DNA of 64,000 nucleotides from Bdellovibrionales bacterium. GTDB taxonomy: Bacteria; Bdellovibrionota; Bdellovibrionia; Bdellovibrionales; UBA1609. Positions 9,188 to 17,352 of this stretch are shown here, in pieces. Numbering within the stretch: position 1 is the stretch's first letter; each line of letters begins with the position of its first letter. The stretch covers positions 62,001 to 126,000 of the forward strand of contig JADJVA010000009.1 in the NCBI GenBank assembly GCA_016716765.1, given 5' to 3'. A program made the position numbers and the translations under genes. The notes under the pieces were generated by a model. That model had not been told where the DNA came from and made no database searches. It saw nothing but the letters and a program-made list of their open reading frames with translations.

Positions 9188-10684
9188 TCATCCGGTTACT
9201 CCTTGTTGGTTGGGAATGAGTTGATCATAATCTTTTAAATTTGGACTTATCGGGGTTTGGCCAAACCGTGTGCTGAGATCGATTACCAATGCCTCGGGTC
9301 TGCGCTCAACAAGAAGCAGGTCTTTGACTTCCATGAAGATGTTCATCACGCCCACAGGCTGGCCAAGAACAATTTCTAGCGCACATTGGATCTCGCTTAA
9401 CGGCGTGTGATGGATGAGATTCATTATACGTAAAAACTCGCGTTCGGATGCCCCAGGAAGGTTCTCTTGGCTTTTGAGCCGACGATAAAGATCCCTGAAT
9501 ATTTTCTCTGGGAATAAAATTTCACGGTGTTTCCATCGGATCATCGCTTGTGGCTTGCGGAGAAGGCTTTTTAAAATATGCTCAAGCTTTATGCTATGCT
9601 CACCCTCAGACATTCGAGGATGGACAACGATGACATCACTGCCCTTGCGCGTGATTCGTGTCTCAAAAGCACCAGCCACGACTCGGCACTCTAATCCGAT
9701 CCATGCATCCGCAACTGAGTAAGTGGTCTTGGCGACGCGAACCGTGCCATGCGGAGACGCACGAGTCTCTTCCACGCGGCAAAGCACATCCTCGTCTCGC
9801 GGCAACAGCGATCTCAACTGACCACACTCTGTTTTCAGCAGTTCAGTGACGGCTTCGCTTTGCTCCTGTTCACCGAAGGCCTCGAGCTCGACGTTGAGGT
9901 GGGAAAAATCCCGGAACCTGATCCCATGAACATTTACGTGATTCCTAAATCTCCTCGACCAGGTTTGAATGTCGCGCTCAACATCACCTTTTTCATTGCC
10001 TCGGCCTGGAGAGCAGGGAAGAACTCCAAAATCGTAATATTTGATCGCCCTATTAAACGCATCCGTGTAGTCGCGGCCTCCGTCTTTTTTCACCCGCTTC
10101 ACGCATGGACTTAAGTTGTCGATTCGAATATTTTTTGTTTGACCACCAATTTTTTCAAAAAATGAATGGACGCCATCCATGAAACATTCATAGGTCTTGT
10201 GTGGGAAGCCCTTGATGACGCAAGCGTTAGAAAACGGCAAAGTACCAAAATGTAAGTGCGCAATCACCGGGCCCGATAAAAATGGCAGTTCGATTGATTC
10301 TTTAAAATCAAACTGTGCCTGCTCGCCAGGGGTATACTCTTGCTCAAAAAAGCGCTCTTTTGGCTTTCCCTCGCACCACGATTTCATTCGCCTTTGAATC
10401 GTGCGTTCGCTACCCAAATAGCCTAGCGGACGAATCAGCGCATAGATCTCGCCGGCCGAAAGTTCCGGGGCGATAACGAGCTTCCCCCGAACAAAACCCT
10501 CAAACTCGGCAAAGAAATCCTGCCTTGAGGGAGTGGATCTTGGTCGATAGCATGGGGGAGCTGTCGATTTGAGGTACTTGCGCACAGTCTTTCGATCAAG
10601 ATCAAGCTCCCGCGCAATCTTGGACTTGCTCTCGCCAAGGTGATCAAGAGCTCTTATTTTATGAAAAATATCCATTGTTATCAC
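9188..10684 (-). CDS. istA: IS21 transposase IstA
   Basis: 498 residues, full length for the family. The N-terminus (IFHKIRALDHLGESKSKIARELDL) is a helix-turn-helix, followed by an rve-type DDE catalytic core with QFDFKE, IRIDNLS and GNEKGDVER carrying the expected D, D and E. It catalyses cut-and-circularise type transposition with IstB. The GTG at 10684 has AGGAGG nine bases upstream; ATG at 10675 is the alternative. Its stop overlaps the original istB ATG. It appears intact. Confidence 0.9.
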   Translation of the reverse strand: MITMDIFHKIRALDHLGESKSKIARELDLDRKTVRKYLKSTAPPCYRPRSTPSRQDFFAEFEGFVRGKLVIAPELSAGEIYALIRPLGYLGSERTIQRRMKSWCEGKPKERFFEQEYTPGEQAQFDFKESIELPFLSGPVIAHLHFGTLPFSNACVIKGFPHKTYECFMDGVHSFFEKIGGQTKNIRIDNLSPCVKRVKKDGGRDYTDAFNRAIKYYDFGVLPCSPGRGNEKGDVERDIQTWSRRFRNHVNVHGIRFRDFSHLNVELEAFGEQEQSEAVTELLKTECGQLRSLLPRDEDVLCRVEETRASPHGTVRVAKTTYSVADAWIGLECRVVAGAFETRITRKGSDVIVVHPRMSEGEHSIKLEHILKSLLRKPQAMIRWKHREILFPEKIFRDLYRRLKSQENLPGASEREFLRIMNLIHHTPLSEIQCALEIVLGQPVGVMNIFMEVKDLLLVERRPEALVIDLSTRFGQTPISPNLKDYDQLIPNQQGVTG

Positions 10685-10764
10685 CGGCTAAAGCCTCCTC
10701 AGTCCCGTCGTGGGACACGAGGAGTGATAATGCAGCCTCGGCTCCAACGCCAAGGTGGGGAATT

Positions 10765-11085
10765 TTAATTGGCGCGCGACCGACCTCGCAATTTTCCCAA
10801 TGCCTCCAGCACGTTACCAAGATTGCCAGAGTCCAATGCCTCCAGAAGCTCCCAAACCTTGGCATTGCCCGAGCCGCTCCAGACATCCAAAGCAACGCGA
10901 ATCCATTGCTTCTCGCCGCTCGAAAAACACGCCGCATGCCTGCGCATTTCCATCGCTTGAAAACGAATTCGCGGACGCCTATCTTCGAAATAAAATTCCA
11001 ACAGCTTGGGATGATTACGGAAAATCACCGCAATCACTTCGTGAGTAAATCGATCGGGATCTGTAGCCGATTGCCAGCCATCCAT
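10765..11085 (-). CDS. Small accessory protein inside the IS21 element
   Basis: 106 residues, unrecognised, ending in a basic tail (LGKLRGRSRAN). It has a strong ribosome binding site: AAAGGAGG ends five bases before ATG. The sequence reads as a compact soluble protein (MDGWQSATDPDRFTHEV..., then HPKLLEFYFEDRRPRIRFQ). It is the first gene of the element, 80 bp ahead of istA and in the same direction, so it is probably co-transcribed. IS21 elements normally carry only istA and istB; a regulatory or target-related role is possible but unproven. Confidence 0.6.
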   Translation of the reverse strand: MDGWQSATDPDRFTHEVIAVIFRNHPKLLEFYFEDRRPRIRFQAMEMRRHAACFSSGEKQWIRVALDVWSGSGNAKVWELLEALDSGNLGNVLEALGKLRGRSRAN

Positions 11086-11100
11086 AAAGGCCTCCTTTGG

Positions 11101-11116
11101 CCCCGCCTCGGCGGGG
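11101..11116 (-). promoter_or_regulatory. GC hairpin just upstream of the accessory ORF ribosome binding site
   Basis: CCCCGCC-TC-GGCGGGG forms a 7-bp stem four bases before the CCAAAGGAGG region on the minus strand. In transcripts entering from outside the IS it could interfere with ribosome loading, a known theme in IS ends; here this is inference. Confidence 0.35.
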
Positions 11117-11171
11117 AAAAAGTGGCCAAATTTAATTTGTGCCGGTGGCCCTTTTTAATTGGCGGCTAACA

Positions 11172-11692
11172 CTCATTTCGAGGCCCTCAAAAAGCTGCTT
11201 TCGCCTGAACGTTTTTTTCCAATTGTGGGCCTTAAGACCGAGCAAGTAAACGAAATACCAGAGGGATCAATTGATTTGTTCTCAGATGTATTTGCGGCCG
11301 GAAGCTACTCAGATCGCCCTGATTTGGTCTTCCTTAATGCTATCAAATGGCTGAAGGTAGACCATGAGGCCTATATCACTCTGACTACCGACACGTATTT
11401 GAGCGAAGAGACTACTGAGGCGACATCAGTTTTTCCGTTTTTTTCAAAGAAGAAAGTGAAGAAGAGATGGCGAGACCGATCTTTCCTTGAGTTTTTTAAA
11501 AATATTCGAGGTGTTGATTTAATGTATTCAATAAAAGAACTAGGCCAGGGTGAGTCTGCATTGCAACTGAAACTTATCAAACGTGATATGCATTTTTCAG
11601 TTCCGGAGCTTCGTCCTTTAGAAATTGATAATTCTTATCCACCCTTAAGAAGATTTGAGAAAACTGGAAATATTTTAGTTATTTCCAAATAG
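11172..11692 (+). pseudogene. 3' fragment of a methyltransferase-like gene beside the IS21 right end
   Basis: About 173 codons are open from the IS end to TAG at 11692. An IPEGSIDLFSDVFAAGSYSD segment followed by LVFLNAIKWLKVDHEAYITL resembles the post-motif region of SAM-dependent methyltransferases (acidic strand, then helix and strand), but no glycine-rich SAM motif is present because the 5' part is gone. The only in-frame start lies inside the IS (TTG at 11159). It may be the rest of the gene begun at 7997, or of a different gene if a deletion followed insertion. Confidence 0.55.
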
Positions 11693-11698
11693 GGCTAA

Positions 11699-11860
11699 AA
11701 TGAAATAGGAAAAATTTTCGAAGACTGCAGGCAGTCTATAATAGAATTCTATCTGCGATGCGCGTGGCAAACCAAGGATATAGATATATTTGTTAAAGAT
11801 CTTGATCTTTCCGAAATATTGGAAAGAGAAAAACAACTTAGGGCGGAGAAAAAACACTAG
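11699..11860 (+). pseudogene. Possible coding remnant without a start codon
   Basis: The frame is open for 53 codons directly after the two stops TAG GGC TAA, and reads like protein: EFYLRCAWQTKDIDIFVKDL, then a charged helical tail EREKQLRAEKKH. No ATG, GTG or TTG begins it sensibly. It ends inside the hairpin at 11849. It looks like the C-terminal end of a decayed gene. Confidence 0.35.
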
Positions 11861-11872
11861 AAAGTGTTTTTT
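11849..11872. terminator. Bidirectional Rho-independent terminator
   Basis: AAAAAACACT-AGAA-AGTGTTTTTT: a 10-bp stem with an A-run on one side and a T-run on the other, between a plus-strand coding stretch ending at 11860 and the minus-strand gene ending at 11920. Outer bases GCGGA/TCCGC extend the pairing. Confidence 0.75.
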
Positions 11873-11919
11873 CATTCCGCTCCTCAGTTTTCTAAACAAA
11901 AAGAACTTTATTTTGAGAC

Positions 11920-12465
11920 TTACTCAAAACAGGAAGAAATCACAGGCACTGATTCAATAGAATGCGATCCGTAGGTCTCAAGATCCTGAACTTTCACCCC
12001 ATAGTATTTGACCTCGACAGCGCTCTTATCTGACCCCTGCGGAAGCATCACACGAATATAACCAGCTCCTTCGACCTCTTCACCGCAAAGATTTTCATTT
12101 CGATAGGAAATTTCTAAGTTGACGGGCAGGAAAAGAAGATATTTATCCTTGCGCTTAGCTAAGTGACTAAATGGAACTTCGTAGGGAACCCACACGTCTT
12201 CGAATTTCACAGTGCCATCCACCTCTATAAGTTGCAAAGTCCTCACCTTGAGGACGACTCCTAAATCAATTTTGTAAGGGTTAACCCAACTTACGGAAAA
12301 ATCCTTTGAGATCAAATAGTGGGAAAGATTTCTAAGATGTTCTATATTTGATGTTTCTTCTCGAACCACAGGGTCAGAGGAGACAATTGAGAGGCTTGGC
12401 GGAACCAGCGCCTTTGACTCAACGGCCATATATAGAGCTACTAAAGCAATAAAAAAGTGTTTCAT
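11920..12465 (-). CDS. Secreted protein of unknown function
   Basis: About 181 residues starting MKHFFIALVALYMAVESKA, a classical signal peptide, with GGAGGG four to five bases upstream of the ATG at 12465. The mature part is beta-rich with one internal Cys (NENLCGEE) and a Cys near the C-terminus (SSCFE), possibly a disulfide. No family recognised. It follows the SRAP gene on the same strand after about 100 bp. Confidence 0.65.
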   Translation of the reverse strand: MKHFFIALVALYMAVESKALVPPSLSIVSSDPVVREETSNIEHLRNLSHYLISKDFSVSWVNPYKIDLGVVLKVRTLQLIEVDGTVKFEDVWVPYEVPFSHLAKRKDKYLLFLPVNLEISYRNENLCGEEVEGAGYIRVMLPQGSDKSAVEVKYYGVKVQDLETYGSHSIESVPVISSCFE

Positions 12466-12567
12466 GTACCCTCCGTTTAAGAAATTTATTGGGAAGATTT
12501 GAACCTGGTAGAAAGGCCCTGTCAACCTCAACCGGAGACCCCTAATATCTCATCTCGGTCATTGTTA

Positions 12568-13269
12568 TTATGGTGCTTTTAACAGTGCTAACAATAGCTC
12601 TGGTCGATTGTTTCGAGGATTATTGACGAGATTGGATATTTCTCGTGCTTCCAGCCAATCAGACGGGCATGGATTAAGGAGATTTTTCAGCGCCAAGATG
12701 TCATGGTTATGGGGATCAAGCCAATCTTTCTCCCCCAATCGAGAAAGTATAGCCGGCATACGGTTGTGTATCTTGGCTACAAGTGAATTAGCTGACGTAG
12801 TGATAATCGAAAATGAAAATACCTCTTCGTTAGTGGTCTTCGATTTCCAACACTCCCACACTCCTGCTAAACTCATGATGGGATCGCCCTTCAAAGATAT
12901 TGCGTAAGGTCGCTTCGGCCCCCCATCGGTGCGTTGCCACTCAAAGAAACCAGAGAATGGTACAATGCACCGACGACGTAGGAAGGGCTCTTTAAAGCTG
13001 CGCTTCTCGTCAATATCCTCAGCCTTGGCATTTATAAGGCTATACTTATCGGCCGCCTTAACATCTTTCGCCCAAAAAGGGACAAGGCCCCATCGAAAAA
13101 AACCAATTCGTAATTCGCCATCTTCTCGAAAAACGATGGGTGATTTCTGAGTCGGCGAAAGATTGTAGTTAGGAACAAAGCCGTTCAAAGGGTTATTCTT
13201 GGCCTTCTCATTTAAATAACGAAGACGGAGTTCCTCTTCAGAATAGGTTTGATAGGCTCGACCGCACAT
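12568..13269 (-). CDS. yedK: SRAP-family protein (abasic-site DNA-protein crosslinker, YedK/HMCES-like)
   Basis: 233 residues, the normal length. It begins MCGRAY, so Cys2 becomes the N-terminal catalytic cysteine that forms a thiazolidine crosslink with abasic sites in single-stranded DNA. Other family marks: PNYNLSPTQ (Asn), RWGLVPFWAKD, INAKAED, CIVPFSGFFEW (Glu), and IHNRMPAIL (His). The role is protection of abasic sites at replication forks. The gene is divergent from the iron-transport operon. Confidence 0.92.
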   Translation of the reverse strand: MCGRAYQTYSEEELRLRYLNEKAKNNPLNGFVPNYNLSPTQKSPIVFREDGELRIGFFRWGLVPFWAKDVKAADKYSLINAKAEDIDEKRSFKEPFLRRRCIVPFSGFFEWQRTDGGPKRPYAISLKGDPIMSLAGVWECWKSKTTNEEVFSFSIITTSANSLVAKIHNRMPAILSRLGEKDWLDPHNHDILALKNLLNPCPSDWLEAREISNLVNNPRNNRPELLLALLKAP

Positions 13270-13514
13270 ATCAGAAGCATAATAGAATTTCCGTGTCCAA
13301 AGGCATTGATAATTTTGCTAAATGGCATTTTTTTAAAATGATTCCGTATTGACGCGGCATAGAATTCAAAATAGAGCAAAATTCGAAGTTCCCTCACATC
13401 TGAACTCACTTGGATGTTGTGCATCTGGGATAAAAGGTCTTGCAAAAGATGTGGACCCTCTTGAAACTTATCTTTTGTATTGATCTCAATCGACTCAAAA
13501 AAAGCGGGGGGCTG

Positions 13515-14609
13515 GTGCGCATTCACGCAAAGCAATTATTGTATGTATTTTTTTTGAGCTGCTTTAGCTTTCAGAGTAATTGCAATAAAGCGGCTCTAGC
13601 TAAGGCAAAGAGAGAGACCAAGCTCGAATCGCAGCCCAAAGTGCTTCGGATATTGAGCGACAGAACTCAATCTCACCTCTTACCTATCTTTGAACGGTAT
13701 AAGGAGCGAACGGGAATTGAGATACAATCCCTATTTGTCGAGAAAGGTCTTCTTGCTAGATTACAGACTTCGCCAAGAGAAGCAGACATCGTGATCACGA
13801 AAGATGCCGATTTGATGGAGATTGCAAAAGAAAAACGCATCATATCTTCTTTCCGCTCAGATTATATCGAAAACATAGTTCCAAAAGAATACAGGGACTC
13901 AGAAAACTTCTTTTTTTCTGATTCGTATAGGGGACGGGTTATTTTTTATTCAAAGGATCGGGTTAAGGCGAGCGACTTGGTATCCTACAAGGATTTGGCT
14001 CATTCAAAATGGAAGAAAAAAATATGTATTCGCTCCGGTTATGATGATTATAATTTAAATTTGTTTGCACAGTGGCTGATAATTTACGGTCGGAAAGAGG
14101 GAAAGGAATTAATCCAGGGCCTTCATGATAATCTTGCACTCAATCCTTCGGGAAATGATCGTCAGCAAATTAGAAATATCTTGGAAAAGAAATGCGATCT
14201 TGCATTAGCCAATTCCTATTACATGGGAATCATGCTCAATACTACTGACCAAAGGAGTTGGGGGTTGTCATCGAAGGTTTTCTTTCCAGACCAAAAGCTA
14301 TCGGGTACCGCCATTCTTCGCTCTGGTCTAGCCCTAACAAAAAATATCGAGAATCGGGAAGCATCGATAAAATTTTTAGAATATATGGTTAGTCCAGAGG
14401 TTCAGAAACAGACCTCTGAACTTACCTTTGCCTATCCAGTGACAAATGCGGTTGGTTTGCCAAAAGAGAATGTTCAGCTTGGAGAGGGCCAAGTTGAGGT
14501 GAAAGGTGGAGTTTTCAAAATTAATAATGTACCTCTTTCCGAGATTGCAAAGCTGAGACAGGAAGTTGCCCAATTTCTTGATCAGATTCAATTTGATAAA
14601 GCCCCATAG
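13515..14609 (+). CDS. Ferric-iron ABC transporter substrate-binding lipoprotein (FutA/FbpA-like)
   Basis: About 364 residues from GTG 13515, chosen because GGGGG lies 5 bases upstream and a signal with lipobox-like FQSNC follows; the frame is open to 13440. The mature protein is a periplasmic-binding-protein fold of the iron class: VLRILSDRTQSHLLPIFERY, READIVITKDADL, and a C-terminal KFLEYMVSPEVQ segment typical of FutA/FbpA/AfuA. It should hand Fe(III) (or a related metal or anion) to the permease encoded next. First gene of a five-gene run in which every start overlaps the previous stop. Confidence 0.82.
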   Translation: MRIHAKQLLYVFFLSCFSFQSNCNKAALAKAKRETKLESQPKVLRILSDRTQSHLLPIFERYKERTGIEIQSLFVEKGLLARLQTSPREADIVITKDADLMEIAKEKRIISSFRSDYIENIVPKEYRDSENFFFSDSYRGRVIFYSKDRVKASDLVSYKDLAHSKWKKKICIRSGYDDYNLNLFAQWLIIYGRKEGKELIQGLHDNLALNPSGNDRQQIRNILEKKCDLALANSYYMGIMLNTTDQRSWGLSSKVFFPDQKLSGTAILRSGLALTKNIENREASIKFLEYMVSPEVQKQTSELTFAYPVTNAVGLPKENVQLGEGQVEVKGGVFKINNVPLSEIAKLRQEVAQFLDQIQFDKAP

Positions 14610-16084
14610 TGTTTAGTTTTAACTTTTATTCCAGTCTTCTTGACGGTCTCTTAAATAGCTCGATTATATTGGCCATCACCTTTTCTGTCGTTGTGCCTCT
14701 GGCCTATTTTAATACAAGAAATATTGTAAAATACAAAATACCCTATAGCCGAATGCTTGGTGTTCTTTCGATTTCTCTTCTCATTGTTCCAAATTTTATC
14801 TTTGCCAGTATCTATCGAGAATTTTTTTCGACGACTGGACCTCTAGAAGATGTTTTGTCCAGCGAGGTGATTTTACCATTGGGCAATGTCCCGATCAATT
14901 CTGTTGTTGGGTATTCATTTTGTCTGATGCTTTCAATTTACCCTCTTTCCTATGCCGTTTTCAAGCCACTTCAAATTGCTCACCTGAGTTCCAACGAGTT
15001 AATAGGCCAAACGCTATCTCTAAGTAAATGGACAGTCTTTCGTAAAATAACTTTTCCCTTCTTCACTCCCGCAATTCTATTTATAGCCATAATGATAATT
15101 AGTTCCATTCTTGGCGATTTCACCTCGGCGCAGGTCCTTGGCGTGCGGACATTGTGTACGTTCCTATTTAATTCATGGTTTTCGACTTACGACTATAACA
15201 CGCTTATTCGCTATTCATTGGTTGTACTGGGCTTAATATTTTTGGGCTTTATGTATTTTTTAATTAAGAGTTTGATCCGTCGCCGTTCTTTGCATTTTTA
15301 CAATGTTAGTGCGAGGTCAAGAATTTCAATCTCTGGATCAAGAAAATATTTGCTCCTATTTCTCATTTGTCTCCCTCTCATTTTCGGGCTGGTCCTACCT
15401 GGCTCAGTTGTTCTAAAGTGGGCAATAGAGTCCATCGCCCGTGTTAATCTGAATCGTCTCTATGAATTCACCGGAGAGAGTGTCTTTATCTCCGTCACAG
15501 TTACATTCATTTCTATTCTTATCTCTTTTCTGCTGATTCTCTACCAAAGAAAAGGCCATCTAGGCCGAACTGGAGAGACGTTAATTTGGATTCTATCGGC
15601 GGGCTATGTCATTCCATCTCTTAGTTTATCATTTCTAATTGTTTGGTTTTTAGGGGATACCTCAATTGCGGTGAACTCAAAGCTACCAAATCTTGTTCTT
15701 ATTGCCCAAGTTATAAAATTTGTTGGTCCTGCGGTGATTATCTTGAATTTGAGAAGTCACCAGATACCTCTGCAATACGAAATGACGTTGAGTTTATTTA
15801 GAGTTGGGCCCTTAGGGAGATTCAAAAACCTCTTTGTGCCGCTTTTTGGAATGTCCGCGACACTTGCCTCAAGCTTTGTTTTTATCGAGTCACTTCGTGA
15901 AGTTACTTCTCCTCTGATCTTAAGGCCATTTACGTACTCAACATTATCTGTCGAAATATTCACCTTGATCTCGCGAAATTTGATCAAGGAGAGCTCCTTG
16001 CTCATTATCTGTCTATTTATCTGCTGTATTTATCCAATGAATTTGCTTATTCGATCCTTAGGAAATGAAAACTATGAGAAGTGA
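14609..16084 (+). CDS. Ferric-iron ABC transporter permease (FbpB/FutB-like, fused two-domain)
   Basis: 491 residues with about twelve membrane segments: two copies of the six-helix BPD_transp_1 fold in one chain, as in FbpB, SfuB and FutB. EAA-like loops are visible near LSLSKWTVFRKITFPFF and near LSLFRVGPLGRFKNLFVPL. The GTG start shares one base with the TAG of the binding-protein gene (TAGTG), so translation is coupled. It forms the inner-membrane channel of the importer. Confidence 0.85.
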   Translation: MFSFNFYSSLLDGLLNSSIILAITFSVVVPLAYFNTRNIVKYKIPYSRMLGVLSISLLIVPNFIFASIYREFFSTTGPLEDVLSSEVILPLGNVPINSVVGYSFCLMLSIYPLSYAVFKPLQIAHLSSNELIGQTLSLSKWTVFRKITFPFFTPAILFIAIMIISSILGDFTSAQVLGVRTLCTFLFNSWFSTYDYNTLIRYSLVVLGLIFLGFMYFLIKSLIRRRSLHFYNVSARSRISISGSRKYLLLFLICLPLIFGLVLPGSVVLKWAIESIARVNLNRLYEFTGESVFISVTVTFISILISFLLILYQRKGHLGRTGETLIWILSAGYVIPSLSLSFLIVWFLGDTSIAVNSKLPNLVLIAQVIKFVGPAVIILNLRSHQIPLQYEMTLSLFRVGPLGRFKNLFVPLFGMSATLASSFVFIESLREVTSPLILRPFTYSTLSVEIFTLISRNLIKESSLLIICLFICCIYPMNLLIRSLGNENYEK

Positions 16085-17132
16085 TATTTTTAGGGTTGGG
16101 GATATCGTAAAAACATATAGAAAAAAGTCCGTCCTCGACCATGTCTCATTTGAGATGAACTCAGACGAGTTGATTTCAATTCTAGGGCCAAGCGGTTCTG
16201 GCAAATCAACTCTGCTAAAAATACTGGCTGGCATTGAGAGTCCTGATAGCGGGCAGTTTTCATTCGTTAAAAGCGAAATTGACCAAATCCCCTATTTTGA
16301 TAACTCAAAGAATTTCGTTCCGATTGGTCTACGTGGAATTATGTACGTTTTTCAGGAGCCATCCTTGTTTCCCCATTTGACGGTACAAGAGAATCTAAGT
16401 CTTGGATTGGTCGCCCCTAAGTCTCCAGAATCAAAGAAATGGATAGAAGAAATTATTTCATTCTTTCTCATAGGAAATCGCCTTTCTCGGTATCCCCATG
16501 AGTTGTCCGGAGGTGAGCAGCAGAGGGTTGTGGTGGCCAGGTCATTGGTCGGCAAGCCGCTCATGTTATTGCTCGATGAGCCGTTCAGTAATTTGGATGA
16601 TCATCTCAGGTATAAGATTCTCATCGACTTAAAGTCCTTTCTATCAAAAAATGGAATCGCCGCTTGCCTCGTCACGCACAACCAAAATGAAGCATTTCTA
16701 TTCTCATCTCGAATTCTTATTTTGAAAAACGGAAAATTAATTCAACAGGGATCTCCCGTTGAATTATATACTCACCCAAAAAATGCAGATGCTGCTCAGA
16801 TTGTTGGCCTGAGCAATCTATTGACAACAGAGGAATTTGGGATGCTTAATACATCAATTGAGATTCCTCGCTTGCCAAAGGGTGAGATATTTTTATTTAG
16901 ACCAGAGGACTTGATAGCATCTGTATTCCCAATTAATGAAGGGAAATCACATGAGGTGGAATCGCATTGGTTTTTTGACAATAGGAGCATGGTTTCAGTT
17001 GTACTCCCTACTGGAAAGCAAATTTGGTGCTGTCTGAGTGGCACAACCATCACTTCCAGTTCTCACCGAAAGGTTTGCATTGAGATAAAGAAGTATCTCC
17101 AGATACAGGAAAGTTCTTATGAAGATACTTAA
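16065..17132 (+). CDS. Ferric-iron ABC transporter ATP-binding protein (FbpC/FutC-like)
   Basis: 355 residues. Walker A GPSGSGKST at 41-49, signature LSGGEQQR, Walker B LMLLLDEPF, switch His in CLVTHNQ, and a C-terminal TOBE-like domain (about 250-355), as in FbpC and other CUT-type ATPases. The start overlaps the permease end by 20 bases; ATG at 16074 is an alternative. It powers the importer encoded by the two genes before it. Confidence 0.9.
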   Translation: MKTMRSDIFRVGDIVKTYRKKSVLDHVSFEMNSDELISILGPSGSGKSTLLKILAGIESPDSGQFSFVKSEIDQIPYFDNSKNFVPIGLRGIMYVFQEPSLFPHLTVQENLSLGLVAPKSPESKKWIEEIISFFLIGNRLSRYPHELSGGEQQRVVVARSLVGKPLMLLLDEPFSNLDDHLRYKILIDLKSFLSKNGIAACLVTHNQNEAFLFSSRILILKNGKLIQQGSPVELYTHPKNADAAQIVGLSNLLTTEEFGMLNTSIEIPRLPKGEIFLFRPEDLIASVFPINEGKSHEVESHWFFDNRSMVSVVLPTGKQIWCCLSGTTITSSSHRKVCIEIKKYLQIQESSYEDT

Positions 17133-17352
17133 ATTGAAGAGAGGCTTTACAACAAATTCAAGTGGAACCAATGAATGGGTTTCGACACAGAATAGCAATT
17201 CAAACAATCTACCGGTAAATTATACTTGGAATAATTTAGGTAAGTTGGGCATGCTCGTTGTTCTTGTTTCTATTCTTATTTTTGTTGATCAACTTGTTCG
17301 GAATATTTTATCATTTAGGAAAACAGAATCTTCTAATGAAGGCGAGCAGTGA
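17119..17352 (+). CDS. 77-residue single-pass membrane peptide; possible radical SAM substrate
   Basis: The start overlaps the ABC ATPase by 14 bases and the stop overlaps the radical SAM start as GTGA, so it is translated between them. The N-terminus KLKRGFTTNSSGTNEW resembles the short basic-G-F-x-x-N-S-S openings seen on many uncharacterised small proteins. Next comes an Asn/Ser-rich stretch (residues 13-39) with Trp20, Tyr35 and Trp37, a transmembrane helix at about 43-60, and a charged tail. Size, position and composition fit a ribosomally made peptide acted on by the next enzyme. That function is inference. Confidence 0.7.
   Translation: MKILKLKRGFTTNSSGTNEWVSTQNSNSNNLPVNYTWNNLGKLGMLVVLVSILIFVDQLVRNILSFRKTESSNEGEQ

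Larger units (their letters stand above)
8180..11171 (-). mobile_element. IS21-family insertion sequence with an accessory ORF
   Basis: The element is bounded by TGTTAG...CTAACA, with related ends (TGTTAGGCGACAAT at left, TGTTAGCCGCCAAT at right on the complementary strand) and a second, internal inverted copy of CAAATTAAATTTGGCCA (8222-8238 and 11123-11139). Multiple terminal repeats of this kind are usual for IS21. It carries istA and istB on the minus strand plus a 106-codon ORF ahead of istA, giving 2992 bp against the usual 2-2.5 kb. The flanks CCTACGCC and CTCATTTC show no 4-8 bp target duplication. Confidence 0.88.

Noticed and set aside
8180..11171. Target-site duplication of the IS21 element
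   Set aside because: The 8 bases on each side (CCTACGCC and CTCATTTC) do not match at any reasonable length.
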